From positions 233,380-297,379 of the forward strand of contig NZ_BOVL01000008.1 in NCBI RefSeq assembly GCF_019972155.1: a DNA stretch of 64,000 nucleotides, given 5' to 3'. This document shows positions 53,135 through 61,172 of this stretch, one piece after another. The position numbers were made by a program, and so were the translations under genes. Position 1 is the stretch's first letter, and every line of letters begins with the position of its first letter. The DNA is from Bradyrhizobium sp. RD5-C2 (lineage in GTDB: Bacteria > Pseudomonadota > Alphaproteobacteria > Rhizobiales > Xanthobacteraceae). The notes below the pieces were generated by a model that did no database searches, was not told where the DNA came from, and saw only the letters and a program-made list of their open reading frames with translations.

Positions 53135-53761
53135 ATGATCGACATCACCACCCTCCTCACCTACGCCGCCGTCGCGCTCGGCCTGTTCCTGATTCCGGGG
53201 CCGGCCGTGCTGCTCGTGCTCGCGCGTTCGGTCACCGGCGGGCCACGCGTCGGCGTCGCGACCGGGTTTGGCATCGCGCTCGGCGACCTCGTCCACACCG
53301 CCATGGCGACGTTAGGCCTGTCGGCCGTGCTGATGACCTCGGCGCTCGCGTTCTCGATCGTCAAATATGCCGGCGTGATCTACCTGATCGTGCTCGGCGT
53401 CCGCGCCTTGTTCGAGAAGAATGACGACCTGCATTCGCCGGCGGCGCAGCCGGTCGATCCCAGGCGCGCGTTCCGGCAGGCGATCTGGGCGGAAATGCTC
53501 AACCCGAAGACGGCGCTGTTCTTTTTCGCCTTCCTGCCGCAGTTCGTACATCCCGGCCACGGCTCCGCCGTGGCGCAGTTCGCGACGCTGGGCCTGATCT
53601 TCGTCGCGATGAGCGCGGCCTACACCTCGCTGCTCGCGCTCGCCGCCGGCCAGATCAGCCCGTGGATCCGGCGTCATCGCCGCATCGGCCAGTGGCAGGG
53701 CCGCGTGGTCGGCACGATCTACATCGCGCTCGGCATCCGCCTCGCGTTTCAGGAGCGCTGA
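53135..53761 (+). CDS. LysE/RhtB-family amino-acid exporter
   Basis: A 208-residue membrane protein with the RhtB pattern: ITTLLTYAAVALGLFLIPGPAVLLVLARSVTGGPRVGVATGFGIALGDLVHTAMATLGLSAV, then NPKTALFFFAFLPQFV and the C-terminal helix. About six hydrophobic segments are seen. The substrate is probably an amino acid such as homoserine, threonine or lysine. The stop overlaps the csaA start as TGATG. Confidence 0.93.
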   Translation: MIDITTLLTYAAVALGLFLIPGPAVLLVLARSVTGGPRVGVATGFGIALGDLVHTAMATLGLSAVLMTSALAFSIVKYAGVIYLIVLGVRALFEKNDDLHSPAAQPVDPRRAFRQAIWAEMLNPKTALFFFAFLPQFVHPGHGSAVAQFATLGLIFVAMSAAYTSLLALAAGQISPWIRRHRRIGQWQGRVVGTIYIALGIRLAFQER

Positions 53762-54105
53762 TGTCTCCGCTCAAGCCGCAGGCCACGTATGACGACTTCG
53801 CCCGCCTCGACATCAGGATCGGCAAGGTGGTCGAGGTGCAGCCGTTTCCGCGCGCCCGCAACCCCTCATACAAGGTCGGCGTAGACGTCGGCGCCGGTCG
53901 GACCATGTGGTCGAGCGCGCAGATCACGAATTACGAGCCGGCGGCGCTGGTCGGCTCTCAGGTGGTGTGCATCTGCAATCTCGGGCCGAAGAACATCGCG
54001 GGTTTCACCTCGGAACTGCTGATCCTGGGCGCCAAGGATGCCGGCGGCCAGGTGATCGTGCTCGGCCCGCGCAGCGAGGTTGCGATCGGTGAACCGATCT
54101 TCTGA
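53761..54105 (+). CDS. csaA: tRNA-binding protein, CsaA-like
   Basis: A 114-residue OB-fold protein. The ATG overlaps the exporter stop (TGATG). Sequence: YDDFARLDIRIGKVVEVQPFPRARNPSYKVGVDVGAGRTMWSSAQITNYEPAALVGSQVVCICNLGPKNIAGFTSELLILGAKDAGGQVIVLGPRSEV, that is, the tRNA-binding domain shared with MetRS C-termini and CsaA. CsaA proteins bind tRNA and were described as export chaperones in Bacillus. It is normal in length. Confidence 0.93.
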   Translation: MSPLKPQATYDDFARLDIRIGKVVEVQPFPRARNPSYKVGVDVGAGRTMWSSAQITNYEPAALVGSQVVCICNLGPKNIAGFTSELLILGAKDAGGQVIVLGPRSEVAIGEPIF

Positions 54106-54246
54106 CGACCCGGCTCGATCACGGCCGCGTGATTCAAATCGTCTGGATTCCCCGTAGTTTACCGATGGGGGATCACCCGGATTCTAACTGCCGGCGCGCG
54201 CTGCTATTCCAGCACACGAGAATCGCTTCGGCATGGGAATCGGAAG

Positions 54247-54477
54247 ATGTCTGCAGTTTTCTTTCACTGCTCCGACGACAAGCACGTCATCCTGGATCGC
54301 ACCGGCGCCGCGATGGATTTTAGGGAGGTGCAGGTGTATGCGGAGCAGCTGGCGCGCAGCTTTGTCATGACACCGAGCGTGGAAGACTGGCGCAACTGGG
54401 CGGTCCACGTCACCGACGATATCGGCACCGAGATCTTCGAGCTGCCATTCACCGCCGTTCTCGGCGAATTGCACTGA
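54247..54477 (+). CDS. DUF6894-like small protein (copy 1)
   Basis: A 76-residue protein: FFHCSDDKHVILDRTGAAMDFREVQVYAEQLARSFV then WRNWAVHVTDDIGTEIFELPF. The FFH start, the helix and the VxVTDDxGxEIFxLPF end are the pattern of DUF6894, an abundant family in Bradyrhizobium with unknown role. The start ATG has only a weak upstream site (TCGGAAG). The 57-residue gene follows 9 bases later. Confidence 0.78.
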   Translation: MSAVFFHCSDDKHVILDRTGAAMDFREVQVYAEQLARSFVMTPSVEDWRNWAVHVTDDIGTEIFELPFTAVLGELH

Positions 54478-54486
54478 GGGCGTGCC

Positions 54487-54660
54487 ATGAATTCGATGGA
54501 ACTCGCCCTGCATCCCTTGCGCCGCCACCTCGCCCGCCTCGTTGCGCGCTGTGTCACGTTGATCGAGGGCGTCATCAACCCCTATCGCCCCGAGCTGTAC
54601 TACATGCGCGGGCCGGGTCCGAAATGCCGCGCCAGGCGGCAGGGCACGCTGCGCGACTAG
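54487..54660 (+). CDS. Small basic protein, 57 aa
   Basis: 57 codons opened by ATG 54487, 9 bases after the DUF6894-like gene. The protein is basic (RRHLARLVARCVTLIEG, YMRGPGPKCRARRQGTLRD) with a hydrophobic centre and two Cys. No family is recognised. Its TAG stop is the first part of the CTAGAGC repeat end at 54657, so the 3' end is tied to a repeat insertion. It may be chance coding, though codon use is consistent. Confidence 0.5.
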   Translation: MNSMELALHPLRRHLARLVARCVTLIEGVINPYRPELYYMRGPGPKCRARRQGTLRD

Positions 54661-54762
54661 AGCATTTTCGGTTCTGATAGAACCAGAACCGAAGCTCGAG
54701 TTTGTTGTTTGACGCGTTTTCTTCACGCGAACCGGTGTCCACTTCGCTCGAAAACGCTCTAG
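54657..54762. repeat. CTAGAGC repeat element, 106 bp
   Basis: The ends are CTAGAGC-ATTTTCG and CGAAAAC-GCTCTAG. An inner palindrome, GGTTCTGATAGAACC, is at the left. The right 56 bases match, in the opposite orientation, the element at 61114-61166 with two differences in 53 bases. Confidence 0.88.
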
Positions 54763-55085
54763 TCCGAGGGCTTGAGCGACGAGAAAAGGCCGATGGGCGT
54801 TACGCCACCGGCCTTCTCCTGCGGCTGCCGGTTCCCGGAGTCCGGTTCCGCCGCAATTCCACCTGGTGCCAAGCTTGCGACGACAGTTTTAATCAAATCT
54901 TAACGGCATGGCGGTGAGCTGTCTCACAGGACTCCTTCGCCGTGCCACGCTGCATCGTCGTTCATCGTGCGTCGAGCGTTGCACATCGTTTTTGCGCTGA
55001 TCGCCCGACGATTGTGCGCGATGCATCTTAGGGAACGCACGACTCAGTGTTACCCTGTGATGCAAACCGAAACGGAGACTTCGGA
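54661..55085. other. Intergenic region with repeat and hairpin
   Basis: 425 bases without a supported gene: the CTAGAGC element, then a hairpin near 54785-54815 (AGGCCG, GGCGT and their complements), and about 250 bases with no structure I can name leading to the second DUF6894-like gene. Confidence 0.55.
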
Positions 55086-55322
55086 ATGCCGTACTACACC
55101 TTCGATCTCGTGGTGGGGGACGAGTTCCGCAATCAAGGAACGATCATCCTCGAAGACATCAGCCTCGCTTCCGATCGCGCCGATCAGCTCGCCAACGAGC
55201 TGTCGCAGGTCAAGCCGGAGCTGAAGGCCCGCGGCTGCGCCGTGCGCGTCACCGACATCGACCGGCGCGAGCTGTACCGGACGCCGCTCGATCCCGTGCC
55301 ACACTGGCGCAGGGCCGGCTAG
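55086..55322 (+). CDS. DUF6894-like small protein (copy 2)
   Basis: A 78-residue protein from the ATG at 55086, with GGAGACTTCGGA upstream. MPYYTFDLVVGDEFRNQGTIILEDISLASDRADQLANELSQVKPELKARGCAVRVTDIDRRELYRTPLDPVP follows the DUF6894 layout of strand, acidic loop, helix and a VTD-containing strand. It is only distantly similar to copy 1 at 54247. Function is unknown. Confidence 0.8.
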   Translation: MPYYTFDLVVGDEFRNQGTIILEDISLASDRADQLANELSQVKPELKARGCAVRVTDIDRRELYRTPLDPVPHWRRAG

Positions 55323-55435
55323 CGCCGGCAGGCTTTGGACTCTGTTGACCGCGCCCGTCAGCGCGCGGTCTTGGTCTTGCTGCGCGCAGCGGCTGATGTT
55401 GCCGCCTCAGCAAGACCAGTTCGCGTGCGGCCCGA

Positions 55436-55957
55436 TCACTTCTTCATGTTCAACCGACCGATGAAGTCACGCTTGCCGAGCGGCGCGCCCTTGTGGCGAA
55501 GGATGTCGTAGGCGGTGGTCGAGTGGAAGAAGAAGTTCGGCAGCGAGAACGACATCAGGAAGCCCTCGGCCGTGAACGGCATCGAGCGCTCGCCGAGCTT
55601 GAACATCACTTCGCGCCCGAGCAACGCGTTGACCGCGTCCGGCGTCAGGGCCGACAATTCGCTTTGCGCGTCCTTCACCAGCGCCTGCAGTGCGGCGTAA
55701 TCCAGATCGGGCTTGCCGGACGGCGGGACGAACACGCCGGTCCTGGCGGCTTCCATCGCGCCGCGGGAATGATGCGCGAGCGAGACCACCTGAAAGCGGA
55801 ACGGCAACATGTCCGGAAACAACCGGGTCTCGACGATCTCGGCCGGATCGATGCCGTTCGCCTTGAAATGCGCGAGGCTCTTGTCGAGAAAGCCCGAGGC
55901 GGCGCCGAGGATCTGCAGATAGTTGGCAACGGTCGCGTCGTAGAGTGAAAAGGTCAT
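55436..55957 (-). CDS. DUF1993 family protein
   Basis: A 173-residue protein from the ATG at 55957. The pattern matches DUF1993: MTFSLYDATVANYLQILGAASGFLDKSLAHFKANGID, ETRLFPDMLPFRFQVVSLAHHSRGAMEAARTGVF, and SLPNFFFHSTTAYDILRHKGAPLGKRDFIG. This is a four-helix DinB-like fold; the His residues may bind metal. Its role is unknown. It is cytoplasmic and monocistronic. Confidence 0.9.
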   Translation of the reverse strand: MTFSLYDATVANYLQILGAASGFLDKSLAHFKANGIDPAEIVETRLFPDMLPFRFQVVSLAHHSRGAMEAARTGVFVPPSGKPDLDYAALQALVKDAQSELSALTPDAVNALLGREVMFKLGERSMPFTAEGFLMSFSLPNFFFHSTTAYDILRHKGAPLGKRDFIGRLNMKK

Positions 55958-56110
55958 GGCGAATTCCCCCGGATAGAAAATTTGTTTGCTGCTTGTCCTG
56001 AACACAGTTCCCGGAAACTCCGGCGAAGGCAAGCCGCATCGGGGGCGCAAATCGAATCGATCCGGCGCACAGCGCCAGAGCACTCCGCCAGGCGTCGCGC
56101 TCTCCCGCGG

Positions 56111-56296
56111 TCAGCTCTGATGCGGTCCGCGCATCATCTTCATGGCGTCCTCGATATGGCGCCACTCGCGGGCCTCTTCGGTCTCGCCCTTGCTCTCGCA
56201 GGCGACGGCGTTCTGCGCCGCCTCGGCAATCGCCTGCAGGCCGTGCTTCTCCAGCATCTGCCGCGCGATGGTGTGGATCTGCATCTCGGCAATCAT
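56111..56296 (-). CDS. Small helical protein, 61 aa
   Basis: The ATG at 56296 has CAGAGGAGAG upstream. MIAEMQIHTIARQMLEKHGLQAIAEAAQNAVACESKGETEEAREWRHIEDAMKMMRGPHQS is a short helical protein of a type frequent beside other genes in Rhizobiales. Function is unknown. The frame upstream of the ATG is not coding. It is divergent from the methyltransferase gene, with 190 bases between. Confidence 0.72.
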   Translation of the reverse strand: MIAEMQIHTIARQMLEKHGLQAIAEAAQNAVACESKGETEEAREWRHIEDAMKMMRGPHQS

Positions 56297-56486
56297 GGCG
56301 CTCTCCTCTGCTGTCCGATGCCGCAGGGACAGGCGTGACCGCGCGTCCCGCGGACTGACTTCAAAACGGCCGAACGCCGTGTCTGGTTCCAGCATCCCGG
56401 CCGGCGCGACGGAATCAATGGTTCCCCCGCTCCGCGGCGGCGGATACAGAGAGGCGGCCCCCGTTGCTTCGCGAGTTGCCGGACCC

Positions 56487-57215
56487 ATGGCGCAAAACAT
56501 CTATGACGATCCCGGCTTCTTTGCCGGCTACAGCCAGCTGCCGCGGCAGGTCCGCGGATTGCTCGGCGCGCCCGAATGGCCCGCCATCCGCGCCATGCTG
56601 CCCGACATCGCGGGCAAGCGCGTGGTCGATCTCGGCTGCGGCTTCGGCTGGGTGTCGCGCTGGATGCGCGAGCAAGGCGCCTCGGGCGTGCTCGGCGTCG
56701 ACCTCTCGCAGAACATGGTCGCGCGCGCCGCGGCGATGACGCAGGATCCGGCCATCGCTTATGAGGTCGCCGACCTCGAAACGCTGGAGCTGCCGAAGGC
56801 TACGTTCGACCTCGCCTACAGCGCCCTCACCTTCCACTACATCAGGGACTTCGATCGCCTGGCGCGGATGCTGTATCGCACGCTCGTCCCGGAGGGGCAT
56901 CTGGTCTTCACCATCGAGCATCCGATCTACATGGCCGCCACCCATCCCGACTGGGGACAGGACCGGGATGGACGCAAGTCCTGGCCGGTCAACCGCTACT
57001 TCATCGAAGGCGAACGCCGGACCGACTGGTATGTGAAGGGCGTGCTGAAATATCACCGCACCATCGGCACCACGCTCAATGCGTTGATCGGCGCCGGCTT
57101 CACGCTTCGCCATGTCGAGGAATTCTCCCCGACGCGGGAGCAGATCAAGGCTGTGCCCGAACTGGCCGACGAACTGGAACGGCCGATGATGATGCTGGTG
57201 TCAGCGCAGCGCTAA
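56487..57215 (+). CDS. Class I SAM-dependent methyltransferase
   Basis: A 242-residue cytoplasmic enzyme from the ATG at 56487 (MAQNIYDDPGFFAGYSQLPRQVRGL). The SAM site is VVDLGCGFGWVSRWM with GVDLSQNMV, then YEVADLETLELP, FDLAYSALTFHYIRDFDRLARMLYRTLVPEGHLVFTIEHPIYMA. The YDDPGFFAGYSQLPRS-type N-terminus is shared with a widespread group of small-molecule methyltransferases. The acceptor is unknown. It converges on the 59-residue gene, two bases away. Confidence 0.92.
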   Translation: MAQNIYDDPGFFAGYSQLPRQVRGLLGAPEWPAIRAMLPDIAGKRVVDLGCGFGWVSRWMREQGASGVLGVDLSQNMVARAAAMTQDPAIAYEVADLETLELPKATFDLAYSALTFHYIRDFDRLARMLYRTLVPEGHLVFTIEHPIYMAATHPDWGQDRDGRKSWPVNRYFIEGERRTDWYVKGVLKYHRTIGTTLNALIGAGFTLRHVEEFSPTREQIKAVPELADELERPMMMLVSAQR

Positions 57216-57217
57216 CA

Positions 57218-57397
57218 TCACGCCGCGAGCAGCTTGTCGAATTCCTCGGGCGGGTATGATTTTCCGTCCTTGTCGGTGATCACCACCTGCCATCCCTCGC
57301 TCGCCCAGACCTTGGCCTTGGCGATGATGATGAAGGTGCTCTCCCGCTCGATCCTGACCGTTTCGTTCTCGCGTTCTGCGATCATCTTGTAGGCCAA
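57218..57397 (-). CDS. Small conserved protein, 59 aa
   Basis: TTG at 57397 follows GCGAGGGACAAGCA and gives MAYKMIAERENETVRIERESTFIIIAKAKVWASEGWQVVITDKDGKSYPPEEFDKLLAA; ATG codons at 57385 and 57424 are alternatives. The beta-rich pattern suggests a small single-sheet protein. I have no functional assignment. Confidence 0.65.
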   Translation of the reverse strand: MAYKMIAERENETVRIERESTFIIIAKAKVWASEGWQVVITDKDGKSYPPEEFDKLLAA

Positions 57398-57823
57398 TGC
57401 TTGTCCCTCGCCGACACAGTCCATTCCGCGGTGTGTTGGCAGCGACGTTGGGCCGCAATTCGCCGGGAGCATGACAATTTGGTGGAAGCACAGGCGCCGG
57501 ATGCGGCAGAGCGCAACGTGCGGTCGCGGCTAGCTCAACTTACTATCAAGGTCGGCATATCCAGCATGTGCCAGATCTTGCGTCCACCGCAGCAGCACAT
57601 GCGGTGCGCATGCCCCAAAGAAAAACCCCGCCTCGGTGGGACGCCAAGGCGGGGAAGGTTCATTGGGTTGAAATCCACGCGCCTGGAAAAGCAGAGCGCG
57701 GGAAGTAGCGACGACAATTCTATTTGCAGCCGGCGTTTGGACAACAGGATTAAAGCGCGCGTAACGCCGGGACTTTTTCCCGATCCAGCCGGCAAAAATC
57801 CCGAACCCGGCTTACGACGGGGC
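57398..57823. other. Intergenic region with minus-strand terminator
   Basis: 426 bases between two minus-strand genes with no supported gene. It includes the strong hairpin at 57613-57654 and the upstream region of the 59-residue gene. Nothing else was recognised. Confidence 0.6.
57613..57654 (-). terminator. Rho-independent terminator (minus strand)
   Basis: On the minus strand CCCCGCCTTGG and CCGAGGCGGGG pair with two inner mismatches around GCGTCCCA, followed by TTTTTC. It lies 170 bases downstream of the rlpA-like gene and is the likely end of that transcript. Confidence 0.82.
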
Positions 57824-58399
57824 TCACTGCACCACGTCGAGCCGGACATTCGCGACGCCCTTGCCGATCATGCCGAGCGACTGCGCTGCAGAATACGAGA
57901 CGTCGACGATGCGCCCGGGAACGTAAGGCCCGCGGTCATTGACACGCACCGTGACCGAACGGCCGGTCTTGACGTCGGTGACGCGCAGCTTGGTGCCGAA
58001 CGGCAATGTCGGATGCGCGGCGGTCAGTTCGCGCGCGTTGAACTTCTCGCCGCTCGCGGTCTCCTGCTCGTCGCTGTAGAAGCTTGCGACGCCCTGCGAC
58101 GCAATCCTGGTGTCGCCGCCTTTGCGCGCGGCGTACGGCGTGTGCTTGCGCGCGGTTGCGACATGTGTGCGCGTCGCCGATGACGCGGCCCGCGTCGGCT
58201 CGGCCGATACCGGCCGGCTCGCGAGCGCCTGCGAGCGCTGGCTGACGACGGAGGACTGCGCACAGGCGGCAAGCGACGCGGCGCCGATCACGATGGCACA
58301 GAGCCGCAGCGGCGCTCGCGCACGAGTCAACGGAATTGCAGCACCGCGGGCGCTGCGTTTGACGTCGGCGTACGAAATGACTGCATCGTCGCGTGACAT
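57824..58399 (-). CDS. rlpA: Septal ring lytic transglycosylase, RlpA family
   Basis: A 191-residue envelope protein from the ATG at 58399. A hydrophobic segment with a lipobox-like end (CAIVIGAASLAAC) suggests a lipoprotein. A basic low-complexity linker follows, and then the double-psi beta-barrel: GVASFYSDEQETASGEKFNARELTAAHPTLPFGTKLRVTDVKTGRSVTVRVNDRGPYVPGRIVDVSYSAAQSLGMI. The acid-base residues of RlpA (Glu/Asp in ASGE and VNDRGPY/DVS) are in place. No SPOR domain is present, so septal targeting would need another route. RlpA cleaves naked glycan strands of peptidoglycan. Confidence 0.88.
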   Translation of the reverse strand: MSRDDAVISYADVKRSARGAAIPLTRARAPLRLCAIVIGAASLAACAQSSVVSQRSQALASRPVSAEPTRAASSATRTHVATARKHTPYAARKGGDTRIASQGVASFYSDEQETASGEKFNARELTAAHPTLPFGTKLRVTDVKTGRSVTVRVNDRGPYVPGRIVDVSYSAAQSLGMIGKGVANVRLDVVQ

Positions 58400-58777
58400 G
58401 TTGCATCCCCAACTCGTGCCCCAGCCCAAGCCGAAAATCCAACACCCGCATGGCCGAATCCAATCAGGGCGGAACGGAGGCGGAGCGCGGTCGGACGTGC
58501 CGCGGGCAACGCGATTTCCCCTCGGCTGTGGTGGATGCGCCACACAACCAGGGCGATTCACCCGAAAATGCGATCCCGGAGCCTCTCCGCCCGCGTTGCC
58601 GGGTGCCCGCCCCCTCAGCTCCCTGTGTGGTTCCCGAAACTCCCCAACCTCTCCACCCTCTCGCCTTGCTTTGGTCAAACCGGACTGGAGTCGTGGGGTC
58701 AGGGCCAGGGGTCGATACAGAGCTCAAATTGCCGGCCGCCCATTTGCGGTTGACCTTGGACTGAAACGGGGACCGCC

Positions 58778-59845
58778 ATGCAATCGACACTGAAAGACGC
58801 AGATCCGCACGATATTTTCGCGATCGAACCTAGCTTCACTGTAACTCGCACCGACAATGCCGCCATCGCACCGGCACCTGCCGGCAAGGTAGCATCGGGG
58901 CAACGGGAGCCATGGTTCGGCCCGAGCCTCGCACCCTCTTCCACGCCACCGGTCGCGCCCGCCGCGCCAGTCGCCTCGGTGCCACCGGTGACGCCGATGC
59001 CCGTGACGGCGCCGCCGGCCGCGCCGGAATACAGCACCGCGAGCCATGACGGCAGGCTGGACGACATCAGGCTGGAGCGTGCGCCGCGCCCGACCAGCAA
59101 ATGGGCGATCCGCGCCTTCTGGTTCCTGTTCGCGATCGCCGGCGCCATGGGCACCGCGGCGTGGCAACACTACGGGCATCGCGTCAAGCAGGTGGTGGCG
59201 GAGTACGTGCCCCAAGTCGAGGCCCTGACGTCGCTGCTGCCGGGCAAGGCCACTCCCGCTGCCGACCAGGCGAGCCCGCCCGCGCAGGCGGCTGCGGCCG
59301 ATCAGCCGGCTGAGGCCGCTCCGGCGGCTGCGCCACAGGACGTCGCTGCAGCCCAGCCGGCGGCGACCACAGCACCCGTTGCAGCGGCGGCGCCGGTTGT
59401 TCCGCCGGCACCAGCTGACCAAACACAGTTGTTGCAGTCGATGGCACGCGATCTCGCGTCGATGGGACAGCAGATCGAGCAGCTCAAGACCAGCATCGAT
59501 CAGCTGAAGGCGAGCCAGGATCAGTTGACGCAACGGGTCGCGCGGACGACTGAGACCAGGGCGGTCGAACCGCGGCCGGTCGCGCCGCGCCCGCGTGCCG
59601 CGATCGCACCGCCGCCTGCGGCGCCACATACGGCTGTTGCTTCACCGCCGGTGCGCCGGTCCTACCCGCCGGCACAGGCCTACATCCCGCCGCCACCACC
59701 GGCCTCAGCAGCACCGCTGCCGGCGCCCGTTGCAGCCGCACCGCAGGCTATTGCGCCGCGGCCGGTGCAATCGCAGCAGCCGTCCTCTGTTGTCGATGCC
59801 GATGATAACGGCCCCGTGGTTCGGCCACCGATGCCGCTGCGCTGA
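58778..59845 (+). CDS. Proline/alanine-rich single-pass membrane protein
   Basis: A 355-residue protein. After about 95 residues of Pro/Ala-rich sequence comes one membrane helix (SKWAIRAFWFLFAIAGAMGTAAWQHYG, near residues 108-134), then Ala/Pro-rich sequence, a coiled coil (LLQSMARDLASMGQQIEQLKTSIDQLKASQDQLTQRVAR, near 215-255) and a second proline-rich tail. Such proteins recur in Bradyrhizobium; the coiled coil suggests oligomerisation in the periplasm. I cannot name a function. It ends just before a bidirectional terminator shared with the L,D-transpeptidase gene. Confidence 0.78.
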   Translation: MQSTLKDADPHDIFAIEPSFTVTRTDNAAIAPAPAGKVASGQREPWFGPSLAPSSTPPVAPAAPVASVPPVTPMPVTAPPAAPEYSTASHDGRLDDIRLERAPRPTSKWAIRAFWFLFAIAGAMGTAAWQHYGHRVKQVVAEYVPQVEALTSLLPGKATPAADQASPPAQAAAADQPAEAAPAAAPQDVAAAQPAATTAPVAAAAPVVPPAPADQTQLLQSMARDLASMGQQIEQLKTSIDQLKASQDQLTQRVARTTETRAVEPRPVAPRPRAAIAPPPAAPHTAVASPPVRRSYPPAQAYIPPPPPASAAPLPAPVAAAPQAIAPRPVQSQQPSSVVDADDNGPVVRPPMPLR

Positions 59846-59866
59846 CAGCCAGCTAACGCGCGAACG

Positions 59867-59904
59867 AAAGGGCGCCGATCGCGATTACGCAATCGGCGCC
59901 CTTT
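59867..59904. terminator. Bidirectional terminator
   Basis: A perfect 13-base stem, AAAGGGCGCCGAT/ATCGGCGCCCTTT, whose ends provide a short T-tract in either direction. It lies between the convergent proline-rich and L,D-transpeptidase genes. Confidence 0.88.
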
Positions 59905-59920
59905 GCAGTTCAAATACGAA

Positions 59921-60550
59921 TTACGCGCTCTGTCCCGGCGGCAGCACGACCACGGTCGCGCCCGGCTTGACGTGCTGGTAGAGGTCGATCACGTCGGCGT
60001 TGTTCATGCGGATACAGCCCGACGAGATCGCCTGCCCGATATATTCGGGTTGGTTGGTGCCGTGGATGCGGTAGAGCGTGTCCTTGTTGCCCTGGTAGAG
60101 ATAGATGCCCCGGGCACCGAGCGGATTGGCCGGTCCACCGGCGACCCGCGCCGGATACGGTCCGAGCCGCTCCTGGATGTCCTTGGTCGGAACCCAATCG
60201 GGCCACTCCGCCAGACGGCCGACCGTGGCCACGCCGGAGAACGCCATCGCCTCTTCGCCGACGGCGACGCCGTAGCGGATCGCCTTGCCGCCGGGCAGCA
60301 CGTAATAGAGGTAGCGCGCGTCGGTATCGACCAGGATCGAACCCGGCTGCTCCTTGCGCCTGTAATCGACAATGTGGCGCTGGAACTGATCCGGGATCTT
60401 GGCGTCCGCATAGGGCGGATGCGCCAGCAATTGCCGATCGCGCGGCGTCATCGCCGCATCCGTCACCGGCGACAGCGTCGCCTGCATGCAGCCGCCAAGT
60501 GCGAGCGAACCCACCAGCACCGCAGCAAGCCCCAACTTCGACACGATCAT
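59921..60550 (-). CDS. L,D-transpeptidase, YkuD domain, lipoprotein
   Basis: A 209-residue envelope enzyme from the ATG at 60550. The lipobox LALGGC (Cys21) marks it as a lipoprotein. The YkuD domain covers about residues 70-205: PGSILVDTDARYLYYVLPGGKAIRYGVAVG, and the catalytic motif HGTNQPEYIGQAISSGCIRMNNADVIDLY, with the Cys nucleophile in SSGCIRM. It forms 3-3 cross-links in peptidoglycan or attaches proteins to it. It is monocistronic. Confidence 0.93.
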   Translation of the reverse strand: MIVSKLGLAAVLVGSLALGGCMQATLSPVTDAAMTPRDRQLLAHPPYADAKIPDQFQRHIVDYRRKEQPGSILVDTDARYLYYVLPGGKAIRYGVAVGEEAMAFSGVATVGRLAEWPDWVPTKDIQERLGPYPARVAGGPANPLGARGIYLYQGNKDTLYRIHGTNQPEYIGQAISSGCIRMNNADVIDLYQHVKPGATVVVLPPGQSA

Positions 60551-60726
60551 TCTCCCATACGTCAACTTGTGGCACTTGCTGCCGAAATCGTGCTGAAATC
60601 GTGGCAGCCCCGGTTGGAACACGGCCGTTTGATCGGTTCCTTCCGCAAGTGTGTCCTTACGGTTGCAGTCGGTTCCCGCGGACGCTAGCCTTGCCGCAAA
60701 ATGTCTAAAACATCGGGAGGAATTCG

Positions 60727-61107
60727 ATGCGTTACGCTCTGCTGATCGGCGGCCTGATTGTCGCGGCAACACCGGCCCACGCCGATCCGCGCGCGGCCTA
60801 TGTCACCATGGTGCTGCAGGCCTTCGCCGCCAAGGTCGAGTGCCCCGGCACCGATCTCGTCTATCAGGACCTCGTGCAGCGCGCGCAGGACATGCACCTG
60901 CCCGACGGCACCACCGAACAGGTGCGCAAGGCGATCGCCTTCATGCATACCGGCGGCAAGATGGGCGAGAAGCAGGCCGACGACCTGATGACCGAAGTCG
61001 CGATCGCAACCCAGAGCACCGACCTCGACCAGCGCCGCGCCGGCAGCATGACGACCTGGTGCCAGGACCAGAAGACGCGGCTCGCGGGCTACATCAGGAC
61101 CAAGTAG
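60727..61107 (+). CDS. Exported hypothetical protein, 126 aa
   Basis: The ATG at 60727 has GGGAGGAATTCG upstream. A signal peptide (RYALLIGGLIVAATPAHA) precedes a mainly helical domain with two Cys that may pair (VECPGTDLV, TWCQDQK). No family is recognised. A CTAGAGC-type repeat follows directly. Confidence 0.72.
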   Translation: MRYALLIGGLIVAATPAHADPRAAYVTMVLQAFAAKVECPGTDLVYQDLVQRAQDMHLPDGTTEQVRKAIAFMHTGGKMGEKQADDLMTEVAIATQSTDLDQRRAGSMTTWCQDQKTRLAGYIRTK

Positions 61108-61113
61108 TAGAAA

Positions 61114-61166
61114 GCGTTTTCGAGCGAAGCGGGCACCGGTTCGCGTGAAGAAAACGCGTCAAACAA
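61114..61166 (-). repeat. Partial CTAGAGC-type repeat, 53 bp
   Basis: GCGTTTTCGAGCGAAGCGGG, then CACCGGTTCGCGTGAAG and AAAACGCGTCAAACAA. It is the reverse complement of the right half of the element at 54705-54757, with two differences. It lies between the exported protein and the SDR gene. Confidence 0.88.
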
Positions 61167-61172
61167 GAATCC

